Shown piece by piece: positions 41,316 to 49,298 of a stretch of DNA of 64,000 nucleotides (the stretch's first letter is position 1; every line of letters starts with the position of its first letter). The position numbers and the translations under genes were made by a program. Location: positions 159,443-223,442 of the forward strand of contig NZ_CP040278.1 of assembly GCF_013393905.1 (NCBI RefSeq), in the 5' to 3' direction. The notes below the pieces were generated by a model that made no database searches, was not told the DNA's origin, and saw nothing but the letters and a program-made list of their open reading frames with translations. The DNA is from Nostoc sp. C052 (GTDB lineage Bacteria; Cyanobacteriota; Cyanobacteriia; Cyanobacteriales; Nostocaceae).

Positions 41316-41669
41316 CTAAAAGTTGCTAGGAGGATTGAGATCGTCTAATCGCGACTCAATCGCCGCGATCGCCTGAGCAAGAACTGCAATCTGTTCCTCT
41401 ATTTCCTTTTTGTTTTTTCGCAATTCGCCCATCAAACCGATTTCAAAATCAATTATTCGCCGCTTCACTTCATCTAGCTCTATTTTTGTGGCGAATGATT
41501 TTGGCGATACTGGCTGAGTATTAGTTTGGGCTGCTAAGTGATTTTTTAAAGCATTGAGAACAAATTCCTTTAAGGAAATATTTTCTTTTTCTGCCCCAGC
41601 CTTAACAGCTTCTAATAGTTGCTTTTCCTCGTCCCTGTCGAGCTTGATGTTTAGTTGCATTCGACTCAT
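41316..41669 (-). CDS. Small RHH/coiled-coil protein, 117 aa
   Basis: MSRMQLNIKLDRDEEKQLLE, then ENISLKEFVLNALKNHLAAQ, matches a ribbon-helix-helix DNA-binding start; the second half (EIGLMGELRKNKKEIEEQIA) is a coiled coil. An upstream TTG (41699) is possible. It lies inside the paralogue cluster and could regulate it. No partner toxin is seen. Confidence 0.55.
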   Translation of the reverse strand: MSRMQLNIKLDRDEEKQLLEAVKAGAEKENISLKEFVLNALKNHLAAQTNTQPVSPKSFATKIELDEVKRRIIDFEIGLMGELRKNKKEIEEQIAVLAQAIAAIESRLDDLNPPSNF

Positions 41670-41758
41670 GGCTAGCTTTGGGTAGGCTTGTCTATCCAAG
41701 GCTTATCTTACATCAACATCTGTTAGGCGAGATCGGGTAAAACGAATCCTAATCTCAA

Positions 41759-42427
41759 TCAACTTTGTTGATGTTGAATTAATTTAAAATCTGCACACCC
41801 TTTGTAGCCCAAGGTTGGCCCGTCTGGATGTACGCCACAGAGAAGGCGATTCTCGGCGATAGATTCTTTTAAAAAGTATTCACACTTTTTACAAACCACA
41901 TCTTGAGGTGTGAATCTCTGTAAAGCAAGAAACTGTAACATTCCTGCATCTCCTACGTTTTGGTTGATACAAAAATGTGCGTTACCATTAATGCCAGTCA
42001 AACGATACACTGCTACAACGTAATGAGTTGTTTTATTAACATTGTCAACAGCAATATGCATAAAACCTGCAAATTGGAGTTTATCGGCATTAAACATTAC
42101 CTGCCAAGCACGATCTTCCTTATAGTTACCTTTAACGTCTGTCGGTAACTTGGCGTTGGAAAATTTGCCATTTTCATCAAATATTTGATTTTTCAAAGAA
42201 GCGATCGCCAATTCATGTTCTTGAATATCCCAAAATTTGCTTTCTGCATACCAGTAAAACAGCATTGGTAAAGTTAGCTTGCAGTATTCAATAGATAAAA
42301 ATCCCTCTTTTTCACATAAATTATTTAGCATTTTGGACAATCTTTCGATATGCCCCACAGAAACATCCGACATCGCATACAAAGATTCGTATTCTTTCAA
42401 CAATTCCTGTCTCAATTGCATTTTCAT
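41759..42427 (-). CDS. Cysteine-cluster protein, tandem paralogue A
   Basis: 222 aa, start with GGAGGATATA upstream. C-terminus CKKCEYFLKESIAENRLLCG, HPDGPTLGYKGCADF, homologous to paralogues B and C; the N-terminal half is more divergent. First of the three in transcription order but separated from them by the RHH-like gene. Confidence 0.6.
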   Translation of the reverse strand: MKMQLRQELLKEYESLYAMSDVSVGHIERLSKMLNNLCEKEGFLSIEYCKLTLPMLFYWYAESKFWDIQEHELAIASLKNQIFDENGKFSNAKLPTDVKGNYKEDRAWQVMFNADKLQFAGFMHIAVDNVNKTTHYVVAVYRLTGINGNAHFCINQNVGDAGMLQFLALQRFTPQDVVCKKCEYFLKESIAENRLLCGVHPDGPTLGYKGCADFKLIQHQQS

Positions 42428-42691
42428 TATATCCTCCGCTTGGCATCTTGCGTAAAAGCTTATATTCTTATTGTAGCTTTATATGCACAAAAACTAACAA
42501 ATACTACTTAGATAAATAGATATATAAGCTATAATTAATACATAAAAACGTGATTTCTCACTGGTTTTTTGTGAGAAAGAAGATTTTTGCTTCCCACAAA
42601 TTCCCAATAACTGAATCACCAAATCATCTCTGCGGTGATTTGGTGCAATCGGCTGAGATTTATTTCATCTAATAGTAAAATGCGAGGTTTT

Positions 42692-43060
42692 ATGCCAAAT
42701 TCAAAAGCTAGATTGGATCGATTAGAAATTAGCGCCACGCCACCGGAAGAGGAATGTCTGCAAGTTGGTATTGATGATTATCCCAAAAAAGGTAGGCAGC
42801 AATGCAATGTTTTCAAGCAACAACTAGAAAGGCAGTTCCCAATTCCCCAGCATTTAGAAGAAATCCTTTACTTCGCAGTCATATCGTGTCCTCACGATTT
42901 TGGGAGTTATTATAATGTGTGTGTGAAATTTGATGGGAACAACGAAGAGGCAGTAAATTATGCCTACAACGTTGAGGCGAACACTCCTGCTTATTGGGAT
43001 GAAGATGCGAAGACAGAGCTTCGCTCTCTGGGGCTACTGTCTGACGAAGATGAAGAATAA
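42692..43060 (+). CDS. Hypothetical acidic protein, 122 aa
   Basis: Start at the ATG preceded by GCGAGG; an in-frame ATG four codons upstream is possible. Begins MPNSKARLDRLEISATPPEE and ends LLSDEDEE. No recognised domain. Followed by a perfect hairpin terminator. The 264-bp gap before it holds only AT-rich sequence. Confidence 0.55.
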   Translation: MPNSKARLDRLEISATPPEEECLQVGIDDYPKKGRQQCNVFKQQLERQFPIPQHLEEILYFAVISCPHDFGSYYNVCVKFDGNNEEAVNYAYNVEANTPAYWDEDAKTELRSLGLLSDEDEE

Positions 43061-43072
43061 TTGAGATAGATA

Positions 43073-43102
43073 GGGCGGATATATTACAGAATATATCCGC
43101 CC
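43073..43102. terminator. Hairpin terminator
   Basis: GGGCGGATATATT, ACAG, AATATATCCGCCC, followed by ATTTTG; between converging genes. Confidence 0.75.
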
Positions 43103-43138
43103 ATTTTGTTTGCTGAATTTTAGAATATGGCTCTACCA

Positions 43139-43390
43139 TTAGCTTGGACTATTGGTAGAGCTTTTTTGGTTGGTTGCTAGAAGCAAAAACCCGACAAGCT
43201 TAAGTCTTTGCTGCTCGGTTAGTTGAGCATCATCCATTGCCTTTCCTAGCTGAAGTTCGGTTGATGATTCTATCTTCTCTTTGACAGCGCCGAAATTGAG
43301 AATCATGCCCAAATCGACTAGCTGTTTTAAATAAAAGGCATCATATCTACTCGCTAATTTTGCATATTCTTCTTCTAATTGTTCGTCCAT
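43139..43390 (-). CDS. Small helical protein, 83 aa
   Basis: MDEQLEEEYAKLASRYDAFY; strongly helical and acidic, with repeated Leu/Glu spacing. Starts five bases after the stop of the 137-aa gene, last member of a three-gene minus-strand operon (44060-43139). Function unknown. Confidence 0.55.
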   Translation of the reverse strand: MDEQLEEEYAKLASRYDAFYLKQLVDLGMILNFGAVKEKIESSTELQLGKAMDDAQLTEQQRLKLVGFLLLATNQKSSTNSPS

Positions 43391-43395
43391 GTCAA

Positions 43396-43809
43396 CTACT
43401 TGTATTTCAACTCATGCCAATTTTTAGCTGCACTTATTATAAGCTTGTTAATTTGCTCCAAAGTAAATTTCTGCCTACCTGTGGCCCATTCCTTTAGTTG
43501 AGAAATAGGCAAATCTATTTCATCAGGAATAACTCGCCGGAAACCTTGAATTTTGCTTTCTTGATTTGGCATCAGCTTTTCACTGACATATCGCATCAAA
43601 ATCCAGTCTATCCATAATTTGTAATCTTGATTTGCATCATATCCTTCCGAGTCTCCTTGCCACTCAAAACAAGCCATCATAATCTCATGTCTTTCTTCAA
43701 CAGATAAAAAGCTCATATCGAAATCATTGCATCCGTGGTTGGCGAATGAATTGGAAGCCACATCCAAAAGTTTTGCAGCTAGTTTTATTTCAGTTGCGGT
43801 CAAAGTCAT
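43396..43809 (-). CDS. Hypothetical protein with HTH-like C-terminus, 137 aa
   Basis: The N-terminal part (LTATEIKLAAKLLDVASNSF) is helical. The C-terminal 45 residues (DEIDLPISQLKEWATGRQKF, TLEQINKLIISAAKNW) look like a Cro/XRE-type HTH. It is preceded by AGCAGGTAATT and starts two bases after the previous stop. Probably a DNA-binding regulator; by inference only. Confidence 0.5.
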   Translation of the reverse strand: MTLTATEIKLAAKLLDVASNSFANHGCNDFDMSFLSVEERHEIMMACFEWQGDSEGYDANQDYKLWIDWILMRYVSEKLMPNQESKIQGFRRVIPDEIDLPISQLKEWATGRQKFTLEQINKLIISAAKNWHELKYK

Positions 43810-43811
43810 AA

Positions 43812-44060
43812 TTACCTGCTTTTTGTGATTACAAATCCATGCGATTCTCGCGCATGTTTAGCTCTAAATAGTTGTGCTTTCCTATTGTTTTTGGTATGTT
43901 CCTTCAGTCCACCTATGACAAAGTTAGCTACTGTAGGGGAGAATTGAGGTTTGAGCAAATAAGCGATCGCTTCAAATACGTATTGCTCAGAAATTCTCAC
44001 AGTTGCCGCACTTTTTTGACAAATTTCTGTAACTTTGGACTTGATTTCATCATCTGTCAT
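43812..44060 (-). CDS. Small helical protein, 82 aa
   Basis: MTDDEIKSKVTEICQKSAAT, then VFEAIAYLLKPQFSPTVANF and a basic end. Strong start region GGAGGGTTAGATG. First gene of the 44060-43139 operon, directly beside the right end of the IscB element. Function unknown. Confidence 0.55.
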   Translation of the reverse strand: MTDDEIKSKVTEICQKSAATVRISEQYVFEAIAYLLKPQFSPTVANFVIGGLKEHTKNNRKAQLFRAKHARESHGFVITKSR

Positions 44061-44207
44061 CTAACCCTCCAGGAGACTCCCACCAAATCTGTACTCAGAT
44101 TGGTGGTGAGAGGAATGGAGGGGGAATTACGAAACGTTCCTTGAATGTCTTTGAGCGAATGCGAAAAGAATGAGAGGAACAGTTGAGTAATTCCCAACTT
44201 CTTGGGT

Positions 44208-45491
44208 TTAAATTGCATACGAATAGCCATCCTTTGCATGAATACGAAGACAAAAGTTGTGAGATATTCCTTGAATCAATCCGTTCTTGGTCGAAATATT
44301 GAAACTACCTGATGAGCGAATAGCTACTTTTCCAACATAATTACCAATCTTTTTACCAGTAGTAACTACTGCTTTAACAATATCTCCAGTTTGAAAACCA
44401 AAATGTATTTTCTCTCTGGGTACGTGCCTACTTGGAAAACCAAACTTATCGGTTCTACATGATTGCCTAGACCCGTGACCATTAGCTGTGATTAGCAATG
44501 GTTTAATACCTTTAATAATCAATACTGGCGTTGACTTACCGACACACGCCGCATCTAACCAGTGTCTTTTTTCAAGCATTTGTTGACTGCGGTTAAATTT
44601 AGTTAAACCACCGGAACCAGTTTCTACTGGTAGTCGAGTTGATTTTAAGGTTTCAAGTAATGCCCATCTAGTTGTATTTACTGCGGCAGCATCTGCCAAT
44701 GGTTTTTTAGCTTGCGCCAAGATTTTTGTTAATTTAGATGGGTCTTTTTTCAGAAAATCTTTAATATCCTTAGTTCCTTTCTTGGTGTTACATTTTTCGC
44801 AACTTAGAGTAAGATTTGATATAGAATTACTGCCACCTTTTGCTCTGGGATGAATATGTTCCACCTGAAAAGGAACGTCTTTAACTCCGCAATAAGCGCA
44901 TTGCCTGCCCCATTTTTCAAGTAAATATTCTCTCGTTTCGTAGCCTTGTAAAGTACCTTGCTGATACTCCTCACCCTGAATATCTGGATTCCGCATCAGT
45001 TGCATATCGAAGCGTACTAACTCTTGGCTAATAGCCTCAATTGGTGCAAATTGACGAAGCTTTTTAATCCAAGTTTCGATGTTATCGACCCGACTTTGTA
45101 AGCTAGGCGCTAACCATCCATCTGGACGGGTTCTGTTCAAAAATCTTGGTTGCCTGTAACGAGTTTTTCTAGCACGTCTACCACGTCTTAGCTGCCGTCT
45201 AGATGTCAAAACATCCCTAATCGCAAAACCCCGATGCTTTAATTCAGCAGCAAATACAACCTCTCCACTCGCATCATTGACTAATGCAATTCCTGTTACT
45301 TTAGCACCTGGGTCAAGTTTTAATCTTAGTGGTGACACAGGGGTTTCTGGAACGGATTTAGCAAGAATCAAAGTGAACGGGAATTGCCTATAAATTGCTG
45401 CTTTTTTGTTTCTTAGTAATTGCCTCGCTTGCGCTGGATGAATTGGATTTAGCGGTCGTTTCTCGGAATCAATTACAAATACTTTGGACAT
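44208..45491 (-). CDS. iscB: IscB RNA-guided nuclease (HNH and RuvC), intact
   Basis: 427 aa, normal for IscB. PLMP-like N-terminal domain, RuvC-I LKLDPGAKVTGIAL (Asp, about residue 59), arginine-rich bridge helix RRQLRRGRRARKTRYRQPRF, RuvC-II IEAISQELVRFDMQ (Glu), HNH domain CAYCGVKDVPFQVEHIHPRA ... CEKCNTKKG (His-His-Asn), and RuvC-III KRHWLDAACVG (His/Asp). IscB, the ancestor of Cas9, cleaves DNA with both sites guided by an upstream omega RNA. All catalytic residues are present. Start after AAGGAGG. Confidence 0.95.
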   Translation of the reverse strand: MSKVFVIDSEKRPLNPIHPAQARQLLRNKKAAIYRQFPFTLILAKSVPETPVSPLRLKLDPGAKVTGIALVNDASGEVVFAAELKHRGFAIRDVLTSRRQLRRGRRARKTRYRQPRFLNRTRPDGWLAPSLQSRVDNIETWIKKLRQFAPIEAISQELVRFDMQLMRNPDIQGEEYQQGTLQGYETREYLLEKWGRQCAYCGVKDVPFQVEHIHPRAKGGSNSISNLTLSCEKCNTKKGTKDIKDFLKKDPSKLTKILAQAKKPLADAAAVNTTRWALLETLKSTRLPVETGSGGLTKFNRSQQMLEKRHWLDAACVGKSTPVLIIKGIKPLLITANGHGSRQSCRTDKFGFPSRHVPREKIHFGFQTGDIVKAVVTTGKKIGNYVGKVAIRSSGSFNISTKNGLIQGISHNFCLRIHAKDGYSYAI

Positions 45492-45735
45492 TTCTGCCCC
45501 TCCTTACGGGTAATGTTAGCCTGGACAATGATTTAAAGGCTTTTTACGCTAACAGCACTGGCTTAACCCATTACACCTGTTTAACTGTTAACCTCAGAGC
45601 TATGAACTGGCTGCGTATTCGTAGGTGAGATGACCTCAAAATCGTAGTACTCAAAGTACTTAGTCGGGTAAACTCTGGGCTTTAAAAGCCCCCAGTAAAA
45701 CGGTACTCCGTTCACTGGTGGGTAGTTTACAGCAG
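45492..45735 (-). ncRNA. IscB omega-RNA region
   Basis: The 300-bp gap upstream of iscB, read on the minus strand, begins GTAAACTACCCACC and contains a stem ACTGGGGGCT/AGCCCAGAGT-like pair and a TAAGTACTTTGAGTACT hairpin. In IscB systems the omega RNA is encoded immediately upstream of iscB with the guide at its 5' end. So the guide would be host DNA just outside the element at about 45736-45755 (minus strand ... AATAACTGCT). The limits are approximate. Confidence 0.6.
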
Positions 45736-45795
45736 TTATTCTTATACAATAAAAAGCGATCGCCTTGATTTCGAGTTGAAGCGATCGCGCATCAA

Positions 45796-46521
45796 CTAAT
45801 TTACTGCTGGCTGAAGTAACTGCCAGTCATCAGGATGGCTAACCCCGATCCGAATAGGCTCTCCTCCCCAGCCATCAGCGACATGATAATAGTCAGTTCG
45901 GTAGCGACACAAAGCCAGATCGGGTTTTGGTCTGCGAAGGCTGTATTCGTAACCTGGAATAAAAGAATCCCTGTCAAGCAACGCTCTCATGCGTTCATAT
46001 TCTTGGCTGGGTCTACCAATTTGGTCAATATCCCAAGATTTCAAATAATCGTAGTTTACAAACTGTTCTGGAGTCCAAAATGCTCGTTCTGGTTTTAATG
46101 ATTTTGAGGTAAATCGACATCGATTGTCGATTTGTGAGGTAATAATCACAATCAGACCCTCACTAATTTTCTCCTTCATAAATTCTAAAACTCGAATTTC
46201 GTCGGCATTTTTTAGATAAGGAGCAATCAAATCCAAGCCAGTTGGAGCAGGCAACTCTGGATTTATTTCCTGGGATTGGGATTGATTTTCTTCCATTTGC
46301 AAGAACCAGTCGTAAATTTTATAATATGGTCTTTCCGCATCGCCAAGATAAATGAAAGCTGTATCTCGCTTTTGCTTTTGAGCAATTTCAATCACCGATT
46401 TCCAGCAGCGTCGTAGGGCATTGAGAACAAGCTCTGAATTAGCACGAATAATCAATGCTTGGTCATTTACGGTTAATTTGTCGCAGTATTGTAGATAATA
46501 TTCAATTTCAGTGAATTCCAT
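45796..46521 (-). CDS. PYYKIYDW-family protein with extra C-terminal domain
   Basis: 241 aa from the ATG following GGGAGAACAAA. Residues 1-85 match the two proteins at 30806 and 32027 (YYLQYC, LIIRANSELVLNALRRCWKS, AFIYLGDAERPYYKIYDW). After a Gln/Ser linker comes a unique domain of about 150 residues (LDLIAPYLKNADEIRVLEFM, RCRFTSKSLKPERAFWTPEQ, DGWGGEPIRIG). It is a domain fusion within the family. Starts inside the 3' end of the RHH/HTH gene. Function unknown. Confidence 0.6.
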   Translation of the reverse strand: MEFTEIEYYLQYCDKLTVNDQALIIRANSELVLNALRRCWKSVIEIAQKQKRDTAFIYLGDAERPYYKIYDWFLQMEENQSQSQEINPELPAPTGLDLIAPYLKNADEIRVLEFMKEKISEGLIVIITSQIDNRCRFTSKSLKPERAFWTPEQFVNYDYLKSWDIDQIGRPSQEYERMRALLDRDSFIPGYEYSLRRPKPDLALCRYRTDYYHVADGWGGEPIRIGVSHPDDWQLLQPAVN

Positions 46522-47011
46522 TTTGTTCTCCCTTTTTGACATTTTTGGGTTGCAAATCAGCAGGATTCATCCCGGCATGAACTAGCCCTGTGGCCTCATC
46601 CCCAGAAATCGGACTGCCTTTTTTGATTTCCTGCAATCGAGGGGCAGAGATACCAGAAACTTCCGATAATTTCTCGATATCCCAAAATTCCACAAACTGC
46701 ACAACAGGGTTTTTTTGACTCTGAAGAATTTTCCGCAACAACAAGTCGATCGCTGATTTGATTAATTGCGCTAATCCCATAGCGCCAATTTTTGGCAACC
46801 ATTTTTGGATTTGCGGCAACGTTACCCTCTCCTCATCAGAAGATTCCGTGATCGCCGAAACTAAATTCCGTGCTGCCAACGCTTCATGGAGCAAAGTCTG
46901 ACACATGTTAGAGAAAGGTCGATTCTCTGCATCAGCTATTCGCTCAATTTGCTCTTTGATGTCACTGACCTCTATAGATACCCTATACCTCTGAGTCATG
47001 GACTTGCCCAT
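46508..47011 (-). CDS. RHH and HTH DNA-binding protein, 167 aa
   Basis: An RHH-like N-terminus (RYRVSIEVSDIKEQIERIAD, RPFSNMCQTLLHEALAA) and a C-terminal helix-turn-helix-like part (FWDIEKLSEVSGISAPRLQE, GSPISGDEATGLVHA). A start four codons in (46999) is possible. It is divergent from the gene at 47135, with an inverted repeat between them at 47080-47097, so a local repressor is likely. Confidence 0.55.
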   Translation of the reverse strand: MGKSMTQRYRVSIEVSDIKEQIERIADAENRPFSNMCQTLLHEALAARNLVSAITESSDEERVTLPQIQKWLPKIGAMGLAQLIKSAIDLLLRKILQSQKNPVVQFVEFWDIEKLSEVSGISAPRLQEIKKGSPISGDEATGLVHAGMNPADLQPKNVKKGEQNGIH

Positions 47012-47079
47012 CTTTTGCTGTTTATATTAGCATTTTGCAGCTTATCCTGAAATAGTGATTCTTATTGCATATTATTGCA

Positions 47080-47097
47080 TCCAAAAGATGCAATAAT
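47080..47097. promoter_or_regulatory. Inverted repeat operator between divergent genes
   Basis: ATTGCATCCAAAAGATGCAA is an inverted repeat (TTGCATC/GATGCAA) lying in the 120-bp gap between two divergently transcribed genes. It matches the half-sites of the inverted repeat upstream of parM (30600-30629). Probably the binding site of the RHH/HTH regulator at 46508. Confidence 0.45.
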
Positions 47098-47134
47098 ATT
47101 TAGCTAGAAAATAATTAAATAAAAATTGATTGCC

Positions 47135-47443
47135 ATGCGGAAAATGCCGATTCTTCCAAGAGAAAATGCTCTTGAGTTTTGTCGTCTCATAAAATCCTAC
47201 GAAATGGAGATTACTATCGAGCAAGTGATCAACGATGAAAAACAGGGAACTCGCCGGGAATATTCTGGAATCTTGGCAAGACACTTGGGCTTGAGAAGAA
47301 ATTACATAGAACAGCAATGGGGACTAGGAATATCATTCCCGAAAGCTCCAAGTAAGTATCAAATCATGATGGGGCTGATTCTTTTTTATTTTCGTAATCA
47401 TCCAGAATCAGACCTCAATCCTCATCCCCATCCTCAAACATAA
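47135..47443 (+). CDS. Hypothetical protein, 102 aa
   Basis: From MRKMPILPRENALEFCRLIK. The middle (RREYSGILARHLGLRRNYIE) resembles an HTH. Helical, with a hydrophobic region near the end (KYQIMMGLILFYFRN) followed by a His/Pro tail. It is divergent from the RHH/HTH gene and overlaps the convergent XRE gene by 29 bp. Function unknown, possibly a regulator. Confidence 0.5.
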   Translation: MRKMPILPRENALEFCRLIKSYEMEITIEQVINDEKQGTRREYSGILARHLGLRRNYIEQQWGLGISFPKAPSKYQIMMGLILFYFRNHPESDLNPHPHPQT

Positions 47444-47678
47444 AATAGCTTTCATCAAGCTTAAGTAGCTTGATAAGTTTGACTAAAATCACACCATCAG
47501 CACCATTTACCTCTATCGTGCGAACTTTTGACAAACTCTCATTCAAAAGTTTTGCCAACCCCTCTTGAGTTAGTCTTTTATTCACCCTGGCCATTCTGAT
47601 CAGATGTCCCTGCAAATGATAAGGGGAGTCAAATTCTTCAGTACGCAGGGTAAAAACCTTATAGTATTTTTTACTCAA
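47415..47678 (-). CDS. XRE-type HTH protein, 87 aa
   Basis: TTG start with GGAG seven bases upstream. HLIRMARVNKRLTQEGLAKL, LNESLSKVRTIEVNGADGVI is a Cro/C1-type HTH (XRE). Very acidic C-terminal end (FEDGDED). Likely a small repressor or antitoxin-like regulator; no partner toxin recognised. Confidence 0.55.
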   Translation of the reverse strand: MSKKYYKVFTLRTEEFDSPYHLQGHLIRMARVNKRLTQEGLAKLLNESLSKVRTIEVNGADGVILVKLIKLLKLDESYFMFEDGDED

Positions 47679-47892
47679 CTTAACTCCAATTTAAGCAATT
47701 ATTAGCAATAATAGTGACTTGCTCGCTTTTTTATGAATAACGCTTAGTTGCATGGATTACCATTGATTCAGTAAATAGAAATTTCTCTTTACTGCAAACA
47801 TCACTATCTTATTCTCAGCATAGTCAATATTACCATTAGGCACCGCAATCTGGCATTGTGCTGTATTTTGCCTGTGAATTTATTATTATTTT

Positions 47893-48339
47893 ATGGAAGT
47901 AAAACAGAAAATGCAGGAAGAATTTTACTTAAAGCTATTTTTAATCGGTGGCGAAGTATTAAGAATCAACCTGGGACGACAAACTCATTTGATCGGTAGG
48001 AATAAAAATCTTACTTCTTACATTGAGGAAAACTTTATTTGCTTGAATTACGGTTTTATTTCTAGATTGCACTCTTCTTTGGTGATGTATGAGAACAAAG
48101 AAGATGATACTTATTACTACGTGATTTGGGATGGTGTTCCTTTAGAAAAAAGAAGTAAATCTGGTGTTTTTGTAAATGGCAAGAGAATTCACTGGACTCG
48201 CTTGGAATCGGGAGATGTGATCACTTTTGCAGAGTCAGAGTCAGGCGATTCTTTCCCTAGACTGATATTCACGACAGATAACATTAATTTGTCCGGCGAG
48301 GAGGAAACAGCAGCACATGAAATTGGAAACAATGCGTAA
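47893..48339 (+). CDS. FHA domain protein
   Basis: 148 aa. FHA domain of about 100 residues: TH-LIGRNKN (strand 3, G-R), FISRLHSSLVMY (S-x-L-H) and GVFVNGKRIHW (G-x-x-x-NG). FHA domains bind phosphothreonine on partner proteins; the Hanks-type kinase at 21988 is the only kinase in the window and a candidate partner. It overlaps the next gene by 23 bp and is probably translationally coupled to it. Confidence 0.8.
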   Translation: MEVKQKMQEEFYLKLFLIGGEVLRINLGRQTHLIGRNKNLTSYIEENFICLNYGFISRLHSSLVMYENKEDDTYYYVIWDGVPLEKRSKSGVFVNGKRIHWTRLESGDVITFAESESGDSFPRLIFTTDNINLSGEEETAAHEIGNNA

Positions 48340-49012
48340 ACGGCTAGATAAATATCGTGGGATTGAAGTTACTTACAAAGGGGTTACTAAACTCAATTTA
48401 ATTTGGGCTGGACTGACAATTTCCTTGAATCAGCTTCTTTGTAACTTAGATTTGCGTATTTTTGATATTGTAAAAGTTGGCAATGTCGATGGATTTAGCT
48501 TGGTTGGACTTGTCGTATCTGTTATCAGTGGGTATTTTGCTTATAAACAAATACAAATGAGCGACGTTAGCTCTAATGATGCACGTCAAGACAATATTAG
48601 ACAAGAATTCTTGAGATTGATAAAAACTGTCAGGGAGGAAATTTATCAGGAAATTAATGAAACCAGAAGTCTTTCAAACAAGTGGGATGAAAGAATTGAG
48701 TTTAGATTGGAAAATACCACTGAAAAAATCTCAGAGGTTGAAAAGGATGTTTACGCTGTTAACTTAGAATTGAACAAGCACATGAACCTGACAATTCATC
48801 CTGGGGCTGAAACCAAGTTAAACCAGCTAGAGATATTGTTGTATGAAACCATTGCTTCAATCAAGTTTTTAAAAAGAGATAGCGAACAATCTTACCTACT
48901 GGCAAGAATTTCACGTCGCCTAGATGCAATAGAAGGTGCAGCTAAAGTTAAGTTAGCTAAAGATTTAAGCGAAGCTGCTATGGAGTCTAGGCTTGACATG
49001 GAGGTAACTTGA
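48317..49012 (+). CDS. Membrane and coiled-coil partner of the FHA protein, 231 aa
   Basis: Two possible membrane segments (LIWAGLTISLNQLLCNL and SLVGLVVSVISGYFAY) in the first 80 residues, then a long helical region (VREEIYQEINETRSLSNKWD; LDAIEGAAKVKLAKDLSEAA) that reads as a coiled coil. No enzyme motif. Coupled to the FHA gene, it may anchor the FHA protein at the membrane; inferred. Confidence 0.55.
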   Translation: MKLETMRKRLDKYRGIEVTYKGVTKLNLIWAGLTISLNQLLCNLDLRIFDIVKVGNVDGFSLVGLVVSVISGYFAYKQIQMSDVSSNDARQDNIRQEFLRLIKTVREEIYQEINETRSLSNKWDERIEFRLENTTEKISEVEKDVYAVNLELNKHMNLTIHPGAETKLNQLEILLYETIASIKFLKRDSEQSYLLARISRRLDAIEGAAKVKLAKDLSEAAMESRLDMEVT

Positions 49013-49242
49013 TTTTATAATTTTTATGTTAGCAAGATTTTTGCTGGCGGATGTATATATTGGGTAAGACCTAAATTATTCAATTAATTATATGGGTAAG
49101 ATTTCTAAATGAGGGGAAGTCTTGCCCATTTTGATTTTTATATTTAATTATTTTGTGATTAAAACAAAACATTTTAAACATAGATTTTGAATTAAAAATT
49201 ATTGATTTAAAATTACTTGTCGTCGCAATCGATACTAGTTAT

Positions 49243-49251
49243 TGCTACAAT
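49243..49251 (+). promoter_or_regulatory. Extended -10 (TGCTACAAT)
   Basis: The same nonamer as at 11072 and 16166, about 48 bp before the 28-aa leader frame and 200 bp before the zinc-ribbon/HTH gene. The gap 49013-49242 is AT-rich with no visible gene. Confidence 0.5.
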
Positions 49252-49298
49252 CGTATTGATGAAGGTATAGGTTAGCCTCATCAATAAATGGAGACAGA

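Larger units (their letters stand above)
44185..45735 (-). mobile_element. IscB-carrying IS200/IS605-type element
   Basis: Contains iscB, its upstream omega-RNA region and, after the iscB stop, a hairpin CCCAA-CTTC-TTGGG (44193-44206). The other end lies near 45735, where GTAAACTACCC starts the RNA scaffold. There is no transposase gene, as is usual for such elements. Exact ends are inferred from hairpins. Confidence 0.65.

Noticed and set aside
44060..44239. Frame across the IscB element right end
   Set aside because: It crosses the terminal hairpin and overlaps an operon start; no independent support.
45395..45628. Plus-strand frame opposite the IscB omega-RNA region
   Set aside because: The region is better explained as the non-coding RNA upstream of iscB.
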